Part shown: positions 25,083 through 33,712 of the stretch, one piece after another | Layout of the letters: every line of letters starts with the position of its first letter | Numbering within the stretch: the stretch's first letter is position 1 | From: an uncultured bacterium | Lineage (GTDB): Bacteria > Pseudomonadota > Alphaproteobacteria > Rhodospirillales > Rhodospirillaceae | NCBI GenBank assembly: GCA_903888485.1 | Contig: CAISTS010000082.1 | Span: forward strand, 1 to 46,991 | Direction: 5' to 3' | DNA length: 46,991 bases | Position numbers and translations under genes: made by a program | Notes under the pieces: generated by a model | The model's database searches: none | The model's input: the letters and a program-made list of their open reading frames with translations, nothing else | Told to the model about the DNA's origin: nothing

Positions 25083-27617
25083 ATGACCCAGAAAAACGCA
25101 CCCCAAACCCCGCCCGAAACCGCCGATATCGGCAAGCCCGGCCTCAATGTGCAGCGCCGCTTGGTGCTCGCCTGGCTCGCCCTCGCCTGGGAGCGCATCT
25201 GGGTGCGCCTCTGGGTCGTCGGCGCCATGCTCGGCGTGTTCGCCACCGTCGTGCTCACCGACGTACTGCCGACCTTCCACTGGGCGGTGCACGCGGTCAT
25301 CGTGCTCGCGGTGGCCGGCGGCATCGGTTACACGGTCTGGCGCCGCTTGCACGACTTCGTCTGGCCCACGCGTGGCGAAGCCCGCGCGCGCCTCGAAACG
25401 CAATCGCCCGTCGAGCACCGCCCGCTTACTACCGTCGAAGACACCCTCGTTGCTGGCGCGACCGCCATCCAGCAGTGGATGTGGCGTTTGCATCAGGCGC
25501 GCGCGCATGAGGAACTCGACCGCCTGCGCGTGAAGGGCCCGGCGCCGGGCGTCGCATCGCGTGACCGCTTTGCCTTGCGCGCCGCCGTCGTGCTTGCGCT
25601 GTTCGTTGCGATCATCGGCGGCTGGAAAGACATGGGCAACCGCTTGTGGCGCGGCGCTGTGCCGATGTTCGGAGGCGATGCCTCGCTCGCCAATATCAAG
25701 TTGTGGATCACACCGCCCGAATACACCAGTCTGTCGCCGACCTATATCGAGCTGCCGTCGCCGGAAGGCACGACGCCGCCGTCCAAGATTCAGGTTCCCT
25801 CGGGCAGCAAGGCGTTGGCCATCATCACCGGCACCTCGCGCGAGACATCGCTCAAGTTCGGCGAGAACGAGACCAAGCTCGAAAAGCTCGCTGATCAGAC
25901 GCAGCGCGTCGAGGTCGATCTTAAGCCCGCGCCGCGGCTTGAAATCCACCAGGGCTCGCGCACGCTGGTCGGCTGGGAGATGGAGTGGATTCCGGACATG
26001 AACCCGGAAGTCTCAATGCCTGCCGGCCCGCAGGAAGCGGCCCGCTGGCGCACGCGTATCGACTACATGGTCCGCGACGATTACGGCGTGAAGTCCGTCA
26101 CCGCGCGCATCACGCGCCCGAACGACGGCATGGTGCCGCCGCTCGAGTTCCCGCTGCAGCTGCCCGCCAGCGGCGGTAATACATTCGTGCACGCCTCGAT
26201 GCACGACTTCGCCTCGCACCTCTGGGCCGGCGAAAACATCGAAATTCAGTTGATCGCCGTCGACGGCGCCGGCCATGAAGGCAAAAGCGAAGTGCTTGAG
26301 GGCAAGCTGCCCGAGCGCGTCTTCAAGCACCCGGTGTCCAAGGAGCTGGCCAGCTTCCGCAAGGACCTCGCGCGCCGCCCCGGCGCGACAATCCCCAAAG
26401 CGCGCGAGAGCGTGAACAAATTCCTGAACAACCGCGCGAGCTTCGGCGGTGAGCCGGTGGTCGCGCTGACCCTGAACGTCGCGCGCTATCGCCTGACCAA
26501 CGAAACGCCGGCGGATGTCGCGCAGAGCGTTCCGGAGCTGCTTTGGCAGGCCGCCGTACGCATCGAGGACGGCAACCTCGTCAACGCCGAGCAGCGCCTG
26601 GCCGATGCGGAGAAAGCCCTGCGCGATGCGCTCGAGCGCGGCGCGCCGCCCGAAGAGATCAACCGCCTGCTCAATGAACTGAAGCAGGCCGTCGCGGAAT
26701 ACTCGAAGGCCCTGGCCGAGAAAGATCCCGACAATCAGAAGGGCTTCACCAAGGCCGACAAGCAGAAGCACGACGCAATCGACAAGTCGATGCAGGACAT
26801 CTCGGAGATGACCGAAGTGGGCGCCGAGGAAGCCGCCAAGCAGGCGCTCGCCCAGCTCCAGGAACAGCTCCAAGCCCTGCGCGAAGGCCAGGACCAGCCG
26901 GACAGCGACAATCCGGATGTCCAGAAGGCTCAGAAGATGATGGAGCAGATGCAGGACATGGCCGAGCAGCAGTCCAACCTGCTCAACGAGAGCTTCGAGA
27001 AGCAGCGCCAGGAGATGGCCAAAGAGAACGAGAAGCCCGAAGGCGAGAAGCACGGCGAAGGCATGGGCGGCGGTCCCAACAACGCCGACCAGAAGAAAAA
27101 TCAAAACGGCAGCTCCTCCAACAGCGCCAACGCGCAATCAGCCGCCGGCAAGCAGGAAGCGCTTCGCCAGCAGCTCAACGAGATGATGAAGAACCTCCAA
27201 GACATGACCGGCAAGTCGCCCGAGAGCATGGGTGACGCCGATCAGGCCATGCAGGATGCGCGCGATGCGCTGCGCAGCGGCCAGTGGAAAGAAGGCGCCG
27301 AAGGCCAGGGCAAGGCTGCGAACAAGCTGCAGCAGGGCATCGAAGAAGCCAAAGACCAGATCATGCAGGCGCTGCTCGACAAGGGCCTCGGCGGCGCGAT
27401 CGAGAAGTCCGAACCCTCGACCGTGAAGTTCTCGCCGCTTGGCGCGCGCGACGGACGGCGCGGCGGCGAAAAGGTCACTATCCCTACCGAAGCCGATACC
27501 AAAGGCATAGCCCAGCGTGTGCGCGTGATCCTGGACGAAATCCGCAAGCGCGCCGCCGACCGTACGCGTCCGGAGACCGAGCAGGAATACCTGCGCCGTC
27601 TGCAGAAGCAGTTCTAA
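25083..27617 (+). CDS. DUF4175 / TIGR02302 family membrane protein
   Basis: 844 residues. Two to three N-terminal helices (about residues 23-80 and 160-180) are followed by a long extracytoplasmic part. From about residue 470 on it becomes helical and Gln/Glu/Met-rich (repeated MMEQMQDMAEQQ-type coiled coil), with a Gly/Asn/Ser low-complexity stretch near residues 655-690 and a conserved basic C-terminus ILDEIRKRAADRTRP...EYLRRL. This matches the alphaproteobacteria-restricted TIGR02302 description (about 850 residues, N-terminal helices, Gln/Gly-rich tail), commonly next to lysA. Function is not established. It may be read from its own promoter. Confidence 0.88.
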   Translation: MTQKNAPQTPPETADIGKPGLNVQRRLVLAWLALAWERIWVRLWVVGAMLGVFATVVLTDVLPTFHWAVHAVIVLAVAGGIGYTVWRRLHDFVWPTRGEARARLETQSPVEHRPLTTVEDTLVAGATAIQQWMWRLHQARAHEELDRLRVKGPAPGVASRDRFALRAAVVLALFVAIIGGWKDMGNRLWRGAVPMFGGDASLANIKLWITPPEYTSLSPTYIELPSPEGTTPPSKIQVPSGSKALAIITGTSRETSLKFGENETKLEKLADQTQRVEVDLKPAPRLEIHQGSRTLVGWEMEWIPDMNPEVSMPAGPQEAARWRTRIDYMVRDDYGVKSVTARITRPNDGMVPPLEFPLQLPASGGNTFVHASMHDFASHLWAGENIEIQLIAVDGAGHEGKSEVLEGKLPERVFKHPVSKELASFRKDLARRPGATIPKARESVNKFLNNRASFGGEPVVALTLNVARYRLTNETPADVAQSVPELLWQAAVRIEDGNLVNAEQRLADAEKALRDALERGAPPEEINRLLNELKQAVAEYSKALAEKDPDNQKGFTKADKQKHDAIDKSMQDISEMTEVGAEEAAKQALAQLQEQLQALREGQDQPDSDNPDVQKAQKMMEQMQDMAEQQSNLLNESFEKQRQEMAKENEKPEGEKHGEGMGGGPNNADQKKNQNGSSSNSANAQSAAGKQEALRQQLNEMMKNLQDMTGKSPESMGDADQAMQDARDALRSGQWKEGAEGQGKAANKLQQGIEEAKDQIMQALLDKGLGGAIEKSEPSTVKFSPLGARDGRRGGEKVTIPTEADTKGIAQRVRVILDEIRKRAADRTRPETEQEYLRRLQKQF

Positions 27618-27637
27618 CCGCAGCTCCGCTTTTGTCA

Positions 27638-27727
27638 TCACCCGCCGAGCATCTTTGCGAGTGCGGGTGATCCGCTTATCAACGCGCGTGAGGCGTCGTG
27701 GATTGCCCGGACCAGCCGGGCAATGAC
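27638..27727. repeat. Intergenic inverted repeats, including a second GTC-stem-CCA palindrome
   Basis: TCACCCGC (27638-27645) pairs with GCGGGTGA (27663-27670). ATTGCCCGG (27702-27710) pairs with CCGGGCAAT (27716-27724) over a 5-nt loop. Read on the minus strand the second is GTC-stem-CTGGT-stem-CCA, the same design as the element at 4911-4939. The region lies between convergent genes and may also help end transcription. Confidence 0.65.
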
Positions 27728-27751
27728 AGCTGTTTACTGCGAAGACCTAGA

Positions 27752-30412
27752 TTATTCCGCCCAGACCACGCCGTAGCCGCCTTTGGCGGCGGCGAGCTGC
27801 GGCAGTTCCATGCGCACTTCGAACTCGACGGACGCGCCGGGATCGAGCAGCCCTTTCGGCGCGGGCGTGCCGGAATCCTGGATGACTTCGCGCTTCTCGT
27901 TATAGAGCTGGAGCGAAAGATTGGGCACGGCCTTGGGCACATCGGAGATGTTCGAAATGAACCCGCGCACCACGAGCGTTTCGAGGCCGCCGATACGCTG
28001 CAGGCGCTTGGAGGATTCGGCGATTCTGAGACCATCGCCAGGAAGCACTTCTTCGGCGCCCATGCTCTTGTAGAAGCCCGCAATGCTCGGCATTGCTTCT
28101 ATCACGATGCTGCGGCCGAGCCACAGCATGCCGGCGAGCGACAGTACGGCTAGGCCCATGACCGCGACGGTGACATAGGCCGGGTCCACCGGCTTGCTGC
28201 GCTCGCGCCGCCCTATCTTGGCGCCGCCCTTCGCGCGCGCCGCGCCAGCGGCGGCGGCTTCATCCTCGTCTTCGTCCTCGGCAGCATCGCCGCCGATTCC
28301 GCCGCCGCCGAAGTTCGGACGGTCAGCGTCAGGATCGACGAGTTCGTCATCGTCATCTTTCTTCGCACCGGCCTTGGCCCCAGGACCGCCGGAAGCGCCG
28401 GGACCACCCGCGGCGCCGTCAGCCGCGCCGGGCTTGCCCGATGCGCCGGGGCCGCCGGACGCGCCGGCGTCGGGTTTTTCCTTGCGTTCGCCTTCCTTGA
28501 GCTGAACTTCAGCTTTGGTCTTACCGCTTTCGCCCGCTTTGAGCTCGGGCTCGCCTTTTTTGCCTGCGCCGGGGCCGCCGCTCGCGCCGCCCGCTTGCGC
28601 TTCCTTATCACCGGCCGCCGCCTGTCCGGGACCGCCCGTAGCACCGCCTTCGACTTGCGAGACGCCCGGCTGGCCCGGTCCTCCGGCTTCGCCCTTCATG
28701 GACTGGCCGGGGCCGCCGCTTGAGCCCGTATCGCCTTGCATCGATTGGCCGGGCGCGCCGCTTGCGCCGCCTTGTTCACCCTTCACCGACTGACCCGGCG
28801 CGCCGCTTGCGCCGCCTTGGTCGGCCTTCATCGACTGACCGGGCGCACCGCTTGCGCCTTTGTCGGCCTTCATCGACTGACCGGGCGCACCGCCCTGGGT
28901 CGAACCGTCGAGCATTGATTTGGAGCCTTCGCCCGGCGCGGCGATCTGGCCGCTAAGTTGCGACACCGCGGGCGCGCCGGGGCCGCTGGCAACCTGACCG
29001 CTGAGTTGCGACACCGCGGGCCCGCCGGGACCCTTGGCAACCTGGCCGCTGAGCTGGGACACCGCAGCCCCCCCGGGGCCGGCTTGCGCACCGCCCATGA
29101 CGGATTGACCCGGAGCGCCGGGCGCTTGCTGCGCCCCGCCACTTTGCATCCACGAAACCGCGCCCTGGCCGGGAGCGCCTTGCACGCCGGCTTGACCCTT
29201 CATCGACTGACCGCCGAGCGCAGCGGCCTGCGGGCCACCTTGCGCGCCGGCTTGCATCGGTTGACCGGGCACCGGCGCTTGGCCGGGCGCACCGGCCGCA
29301 CCGGGTTGATTCTGCATCCACGAAACCGCGCCCTGGCCCGGAGCGCCATGAGCGCCGGCCTGACCCTTCATCGATTGCCCGCCGAGCGCCGCAGCTTGCG
29401 GGCCACCTTGCGCACCGGCTTGCATCGGCTGACCCGGCATCGGCGCTTGGCCAGGAGCACCCGCGGCGCCCGCGCCCATGCCCGGAGCGGCGCCACCGGG
29501 CGCGCCTTGTGCGCCGGGCGGCTGATTGTGCATCCACGGTACGCCGGCCTGACCGGGACCGGCCTGCGCGCCCGCTTGGCCGCGCATCGACTGGCCGGCA
29601 AGCGCGGCCGCCTGCGGACCACCTTGCGCGCCCGCTTGCATTCCGGGAGCCTGCATCGGCTGGCCAGGCATTTGCCGCTGGCGCGGACCACCGGCCGCGC
29701 CAGGGCCCATGTTAGCCCCCATGTTCGCACCGGCCGGCGCCGCGCCGGGCGGTTGATTCTGCATCCACGAGACCGCGGCTTGGCCCGGGGCGCCTTGCGC
29801 ACCGGCCTGGCCGCGCATCGACTGACCGGGCAGCGCTGCCGCTTGCGGGCCACCTTGGGCGCCGGGTGCACCGGGCTGTGGTTGCTGCTGCCCCGGCGGC
29901 GGGTTTTTTTGCATCCAAGACTGCTGCATGCCGGGCGGGCGATTTTGCGCGGGCTGATTGCGCGACATCATCGACACTGCGCCTTGCGGCAGGGGCGGCG
30001 CTCCAGGCGCACCTTGCGCGCCTCCGCCGATCGGCGCGACCTGCGGCTGCGGACCGGGCGCACGCGGCGCACCGAGGGCCGCCGCCTGAACGCGCGGTTG
30101 CGTATTTGTGTTCGAAGCGCCGAGAGCGGCGGTCTGCACGCGCCCTTGCTGCGGCGCGGCTCCTGCCGCACGTTTCGACGCGACCTGCGCCTGGGAAGAC
30201 ATCTCGTTGCGGATCTTACCAGCGCCGGCGGCAGCCTGGGCCTTCTCCGCATATTCCTCGCCCATGATCGCCGCCAGGTCGAGATTGTCGACCTGCGCCG
30301 ATTGGTACCAAGAATGGCCGCACGACGCGCACTTCAGCGCGCGGCCTTTCTTGCCGAGCAATTCGGTCGGAATCTCAAAGTGAGATGCGCAATTCGGACA
30401 AGTGATCCGCAT
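27752..30412 (-). CDS. MJ0042-type zinc-ribbon membrane protein with expanded Gly/Ala/Pro/Gln repeats and DUF3426-like C-terminus
   Basis: 886 residues, several times longer than usual alphaproteobacterial members. Residues 1-38: zinc ribbon with Cys5, Cys8, Cys28, Cys31. Residues 80-180: Ala/Gln/Pro-rich. Residues 184-423: four repeats starting at 184, 261, 333 and 389, each with GAQGGPQAAAL, GQSM, a GQAG block and WM. Residues 449-492: three 16-residue repeats with AVSQLSGQ. Residues 508-575: five ~15-residue GxPGQSM/V units. Residues 606-615 and 649-680: collagen-like G-x-y triplets. An acidic stretch and RRERSK precede one membrane helix (745-766). The last 120 residues resemble DUF3426 domains, presumably periplasmic. 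It is divergent from ftsE, as in relatives; function unknown. Confidence 0.85.
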   Translation of the reverse strand: MRITCPNCASHFEIPTELLGKKGRALKCASCGHSWYQSAQVDNLDLAAIMGEEYAEKAQAAAGAGKIRNEMSSQAQVASKRAAGAAPQQGRVQTAALGASNTNTQPRVQAAALGAPRAPGPQPQVAPIGGGAQGAPGAPPLPQGAVSMMSRNQPAQNRPPGMQQSWMQKNPPPGQQQPQPGAPGAQGGPQAAALPGQSMRGQAGAQGAPGQAAVSWMQNQPPGAAPAGANMGANMGPGAAGGPRQRQMPGQPMQAPGMQAGAQGGPQAAALAGQSMRGQAGAQAGPGQAGVPWMHNQPPGAQGAPGGAAPGMGAGAAGAPGQAPMPGQPMQAGAQGGPQAAALGGQSMKGQAGAHGAPGQGAVSWMQNQPGAAGAPGQAPVPGQPMQAGAQGGPQAAALGGQSMKGQAGVQGAPGQGAVSWMQSGGAQQAPGAPGQSVMGGAQAGPGGAAVSQLSGQVAKGPGGPAVSQLSGQVASGPGAPAVSQLSGQIAAPGEGSKSMLDGSTQGGAPGQSMKADKGASGAPGQSMKADQGGASGAPGQSVKGEQGGASGAPGQSMQGDTGSSGGPGQSMKGEAGGPGQPGVSQVEGGATGGPGQAAAGDKEAQAGGASGGPGAGKKGEPELKAGESGKTKAEVQLKEGERKEKPDAGASGGPGASGKPGAADGAAGGPGASGGPGAKAGAKKDDDDELVDPDADRPNFGGGGIGGDAAEDEDEDEAAAAGAARAKGGAKIGRRERSKPVDPAYVTVAVMGLAVLSLAGMLWLGRSIVIEAMPSIAGFYKSMGAEEVLPGDGLRIAESSKRLQRIGGLETLVVRGFISNISDVPKAVPNLSLQLYNEKREVIQDSGTPAPKGLLDPGASVEFEVRMELPQLAAAKGGYGVVWAE
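28613..29068 (-). repeat. Short tandem coding repeats (16 and ~15 residues) in the zinc-ribbon protein
   Basis: Three 48-nt units encode AVSQLSGQ[VI]A plus GPG spacers (28937-29068). Then about five ~45-nt units encode G[AG]PGQS[MV] followed by a charged Lys/Glu/Asp pair, decaying toward the 3' end. Confidence 0.8.
29140..29863 (-). repeat. Four long tandem coding repeats (56-77 residues) in the zinc-ribbon protein
   Basis: Repeat starts are 77, 72 and 56 residues apart. The core is highly alike between copies (GAQGGPQAAAL, GQSM[RK]GQAG, V[SP]WM), while length varies through insertions of Gly/Ala/Pro/Met. Copies three and four are closest to one another, suggesting recent duplication. Confidence 0.85.
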
Positions 30413-30660
30413 TTATCGACCCACTGGCGCCCGGACCCCTTCCGGGCAAGTTCTTCGTGCGCCGGGTATACGTTAGCCATACACCTCGGCGAATTTTTAT
30501 AATACCGGCCACGGTGTTAATAGGAACTAAACGGACCCGGACGCACCTGGCGAAGGGGTAAAAAGGACGCTGAATCCCGCGCCGAACCGTGCTGAAATGC
30601 CGCCGCGGACGGCCCCCGCGTGTAACAAGCCGTTTCGAGTAAATATTAATAACGGTCTGC

Positions 30661-31398
30661 ATGTCTCTGTTGCGCAAGAAAGATGAGGGCTTCACCGGCG
30701 ACACCGTCACCATGACCGGCGTCAGCCTGAGTTATGACAGCGGGCCTGACATCCTTTCGGACGTATCGCTCGCCATTCCGCAGCGCTCGTTTTACTTCCT
30801 CACCGGACCCTCGGGCGCAGGCAAGACTTCGCTCCTCAGCCTGATGTACCTCGCCCAGCGTCCGACGCGGGGCCTTGTGACCTTGTTCGGCGAAGACGTC
30901 ACGGCGGCCTCGCGCGGACGGCTCGCAGCCTTTCGGCGCAAGCTGGGCGTGGTGTTTCAGGATTTTCGCCTGCTCGACCATATGACGACGTTCGATAACG
31001 TCGCGCTGCCCTTGCGCATCGCCGGGCTCGGCGAGGCCGTCATCCAGCGTAATGTCGGCGAGCTCCTGAAGTGGGTCGGCCTCGGCGATTACACCGAAAT
31101 ACTGCCGGCGCGTCTGTCGGGCGGCCAGAAGCAGCGTGTCGCCATCGCTCGGGCCGTCGTGGGGCGACCGAAACTCATCCTTGCCGACGAACCCACGGGC
31201 AACGTCGACGACGCCATCGCCGTGCGCTTGATGCAGCTGTTCGTCGAGCTGCACAAGACGGGAACCAGCGTGATCATCGCCACGCACAACGAGGCGCTGG
31301 TGTCGCGCTTTACATTCCCGCGCATCCATATCGACGGCGGCGCGGTGCAAGTGCTGCCGGCCGCGGCACCGGCGACGCCGCTTGCAGTGGGTATGTGA
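30661..31398 (+). CDS. ftsE: Cell division ATP-binding protein FtsE
   Basis: 245 residues. ABC ATPase with Walker [10 protein letters not shown], signature LSGGQKQR, Walker [11 protein letters not shown] and the H-loop THN. FVFQDF-type Q-loop wording ([13 protein letters not shown]) is characteristic of FtsE. With FtsX it controls periplasmic peptidoglycan hydrolases at the septum. An N-terminal extension of about 15 residues and a C-terminal Ala/Pro tail go beyond the core. No Shine-Dalgarno is visible at the ATG. The stop overlaps the ftsX start (TGATG). The upstream 248 nt is shared with the divergent zinc-ribbon gene. Confidence 0.95.
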   Translation: MSLLRKKDEGFTGDTVTMTGVSLSYDSGPDILSDVSLAIPQRSFYFLTGPSGAGKTSLLSLMYLAQRPTRGLVTLFGEDVTAASRGRLAAFRRKLGVVFQDFRLLDHMTTFDNVALPLRIAGLGEAVIQRNVGELLKWVGLGDYTEILPARLSGGQKQRVAIARAVVGRPKLILADEPTGNVDDAIAVRLMQLFVELHKTGTSVIIATHNEALVSRFTFPRIHIDGGAVQVLPAAAPATPLAVGM

Positions 31399-32288
31399 TG
31401 CGCTTTACCGCCTTCCGCTCCGACCTGCCTTTGCGGCGCGACACCGCCAGCCGCTTCGTGCTGTGGCTGGTAATGGTTCTGGTGTTCATGGCTTCGCTGG
31501 CCGTGACGGTGAACTCTTACGTCGGCGAGTTGCTCACTGACTGGAATCAAAGCGTCAGCGGCACGTTGACCGTGCAGATCCCGCTCACTGCGGGGAACGA
31601 AGCCGTCACGGGCGCGAGCGCCAACAAAGTCCTCGACGTATTGAAGCGCCATCCCGCCGTGGCCAGCGCGGAATTGGTGCCGCGCGCCAAGGTCAATGAG
31701 CTCCTCAAGCCCTGGCTTGGCCAGGACGACATCATCGCCGATTTGCCCCTGCCGGCCTTGATCGACGTCGCGCTGTTCACCGAAACCGGCGAGGCAGTGG
31801 CCGCCGTGAGCGCGTCCGTCAAGACCGCTGCGCCCAATGCGCTGATCGACGATCACCGCGTCTGGCTCGGGCGCGTCATCGGCCTTGCGCAAGGGTTCGC
31901 CGCCATCGCGCTGACCATCATGGTGCTCGTGGCCAGTGCGCTGGGCCTCACGATCGTTTTCGCGACCCGTGCAAGCCTTGCCGAATTCGCGCAGGTCATC
32001 GACGTCCTGCACGTGGTCGGCGCAAAGGACGGCTATGTCGCGCGCCAGTTCGCCTGGCGCGCGCTGATGCAGGCTGTCACGGGCGGCCTCGCCGGGCTCG
32101 TCCTCTATGCACCCGCGTTGGGCCTCGTCGCTTACCTCGCCGCGCGCGTCGATCCCGAGGTGTTGCCGCAGGTCAGCTTGCCGCTCGGCCATTGGCTCGC
32201 ACTGGCGGGGCTGCCGCTCGCAGCCGGCCTGCTCGCCATGCTGACGGCCCACATCACGGTGCGCCGCGCTTTGGCGCAAAAAGTGTGA
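31398..32288 (+). CDS. ftsX: Cell division protein FtsX
   Basis: 296 residues. Four membrane helices: one near the N-terminus (about 22-42), then a periplasmic domain of roughly 120 residues, and three C-terminal helices. The FtsX layout and the conserved [26 protein letters not shown] cytoplasmic loop are clear. The true start is the ATG overlapping the ftsE stop; longer in-frame extensions run through ftsE and are not real. It forms the FtsEX complex. The promoter of ydcF lies in its last codons. Confidence 0.93.
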   Translation: MRFTAFRSDLPLRRDTASRFVLWLVMVLVFMASLAVTVNSYVGELLTDWNQSVSGTLTVQIPLTAGNEAVTGASANKVLDVLKRHPAVASAELVPRAKVNELLKPWLGQDDIIADLPLPALIDVALFTETGEAVAAVSASVKTAAPNALIDDHRVWLGRVIGLAQGFAAIALTIMVLVASALGLTIVFATRASLAEFAQVIDVLHVVGAKDGYVARQFAWRALMQAVTGGLAGLVLYAPALGLVAYLAARVDPEVLPQVSLPLGHWLALAGLPLAAGLLAMLTAHITVRRALAQKV

Positions 32289-32299
32289 GTTGGTATAAT
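32271..32299 (+). promoter_or_regulatory. Promoter of ydcF-plsC, implying a leaderless mRNA
   Basis: TTGGCG (32271-32276) and a perfect TATAAT (32294-32299) are separated by 17 nt. The ydcF ATG at 32309 lies 10 nt after the -10, so transcription would start within a few bases of the start codon. The -35 is inside the end of ftsX. Confidence 0.55.
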
Positions 32300-32308
32300 C
32301 GGCCCGCC

Positions 32309-32941
32309 ATGAGAAAGCTGTTGTTGAGCGCCGCTATCACTATCGCCGCCTGCGCCATATGCGCCTGGGCGGGCGGCCTTTTGTGGTTTGCATCGACCAT
32401 TCCCACGGACGTCGAGGACCGCGCCACCCACACCGACGCCATCGTCGTGCTGACCGGCGGCAGCGAGCGCATCGAAACCGGCCTGCAATTGCTGGGCGAC
32501 GGCCTTGCCGAACGCTTGTTCGTCTCCGGCGTCGGCGAACAAGTCAAAACCGGCGACTTCCTTCCGCAAGCGAAGAACTTGCCCAACGAACTGCGCGACA
32601 ACGTCACTGTCGGTAAAACGGCGGGCAACACGCCCGGCAACGCGCTCGAGACCGCGGCGTGGGCGCGCAGCATGAACGTGCACTCCATCCGCCTCGTCAC
32701 CGCCGCCTATCACATGCGCCGCAGCTTGCTCGAATTCCACGCCGCCATGCCGGGCGTGATGATCGTGCCGCACGCGGTGTTTCCGCCTAACGTCAAGACC
32801 GATTGGTGGCGCTGGCCCGGCACCGCGAGCCTGATCGCGCGTGAGTACACCAAATACATTCTGACCTGGGCTATCCAACGCAGCGGCTTCAGCACGGCGC
32901 CGGCGTCGCGCCTGACCATGGCGGCGCGGACCACCTCATGA
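32309..32941 (+). CDS. ydcF: YdcF/DUF218 family protein
   Basis: 210 residues. One N-terminal helix (about residues 4-28) anchors a DUF218 domain: [28 protein letters not shown], then ALETAAWA and [16 protein letters not shown]. Members such as SanA and ElyC act in envelope integrity and peptidoglycan precursor control, but the chemistry is unsettled. The start at 32309 is supported by an adjacent promoter; the longer frame into ftsX is spurious. It overlaps plsC by 4 nt, a conserved ftsEX-ydcF-plsC order in alphaproteobacteria. Confidence 0.88.
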   Translation: MRKLLLSAAITIAACAICAWAGGLLWFASTIPTDVEDRATHTDAIVVLTGGSERIETGLQLLGDGLAERLFVSGVGEQVKTGDFLPQAKNLPNELRDNVTVGKTAGNTPGNALETAAWARSMNVHSIRLVTAAYHMRRSLLEFHAAMPGVMIVPHAVFPPNVKTDWWRWPGTASLIAREYTKYILTWAIQRSGFSTAPASRLTMAARTTS

Positions 32942-33660
32942 CAGCAGCCACCGTTCCCGCAGCCGGGCCCATGACCTGGCTGCGGTCCTGGATTTATCTC
33001 GGCGTCTTTCTCGTCTGGACCATCGGTTCGGCGATTGTGTGTCTGCCGACCTTGCTGTCGCGGGCCTGGGCGCTCTCGGCCGTTCGGATGTGGACGCGCG
33101 GCGTCGCTGTGCTCGCGCGTGCGGTCGTTGGCATCGACTCTCGCATCGAGGGACTCGCGCACGTGCCGCCCGGCGCCTGTATCATCGCCGCACAGCATCA
33201 GTCTTCATTTGAGACCTACCACCTGTTCACCGCGCTCGAGCATCCGGTCTTCATCCTCAAGCGGGAGCTGACCTGGATTCCGGTCATCGGCTGGTACATG
33301 CAGCGCGCGGGCTTCATCAGCATCGACCGGGGGGCCGGCGCCGGCGCCATGAAGAAGATGCTCCGCGGCGCGCAGGCCGCCCTCGCGGCCGGCCATCAGA
33401 TTGTGGTCTTCCCCGAAGGCACGCGGGTAAAGTACGGCGAGAGCCGCCCCTACCGCCCAGGGATCGCGGCCCTTTACGCCCACTGCGATGTGCCGGTGAT
33501 CCCCATGGCGCTGAATTCCGGGATCTATTGGGGCAAGACCCGGATTCTCAAGATGCCGGGGGTCATCGTCTTCCGCTTCCTGCCGGCCGTGCCTAAGGGG
33601 CTGGAAAAAGACGAACTTCTCGCCACATTAAAGGCCCGGCTCGAAGGCGCGGGACTTTAG
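32938..33660 (+). CDS. plsC: 1-acyl-sn-glycerol-3-phosphate acyltransferase
   Basis: 240 residues. It acylates lysophosphatidate to phosphatidate in phospholipid synthesis. The N-terminal helix is followed by motif I as HQSSFET (HX4E instead of the usual HX4D), the glycine-rich region, and motif III FPEGTR, then the IPMALNSG motif. The Asp-to-Glu change in motif I is seen in part of the family and should still support catalysis. It is co-translated with ydcF. Confidence 0.93.
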   Translation: MTAATVPAAGPMTWLRSWIYLGVFLVWTIGSAIVCLPTLLSRAWALSAVRMWTRGVAVLARAVVGIDSRIEGLAHVPPGACIIAAQHQSSFETYHLFTALEHPVFILKRELTWIPVIGWYMQRAGFISIDRGAGAGAMKKMLRGAQAALAAGHQIVVFPEGTRVKYGESRPYRPGIAALYAHCDVPVIPMALNSGIYWGKTRILKMPGVIVFRFLPAVPKGLEKDELLATLKARLEGAGL

Positions 33661-33712
33661 ACTTTCTTTGCCACGGCATGCTAAGCTGGGCGAGAACAAA
33701 ACAAGAATATTC

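Noticed and set aside
28900..29900. Possible CRISPR array, because of regularly spaced repeats
   Set aside because: The repeats are in-frame coding units with gradual divergence, not identical short repeats with unique spacers.
28958..30502. 514-codon plus-strand frame antisense to the zinc-ribbon repeat gene
   Set aside because: Its Arg/Leu/Thr-rich repeats are simply the complement of the coding repeats. The minus-strand frame has the zinc ribbon, membrane helix and DUF3426-like end.
33661..33712. Cobalamin riboswitch upstream of nrdJ
   Set aside because: The gap is only 52 nt and lacks the B12-box motif, too short for the aptamer.
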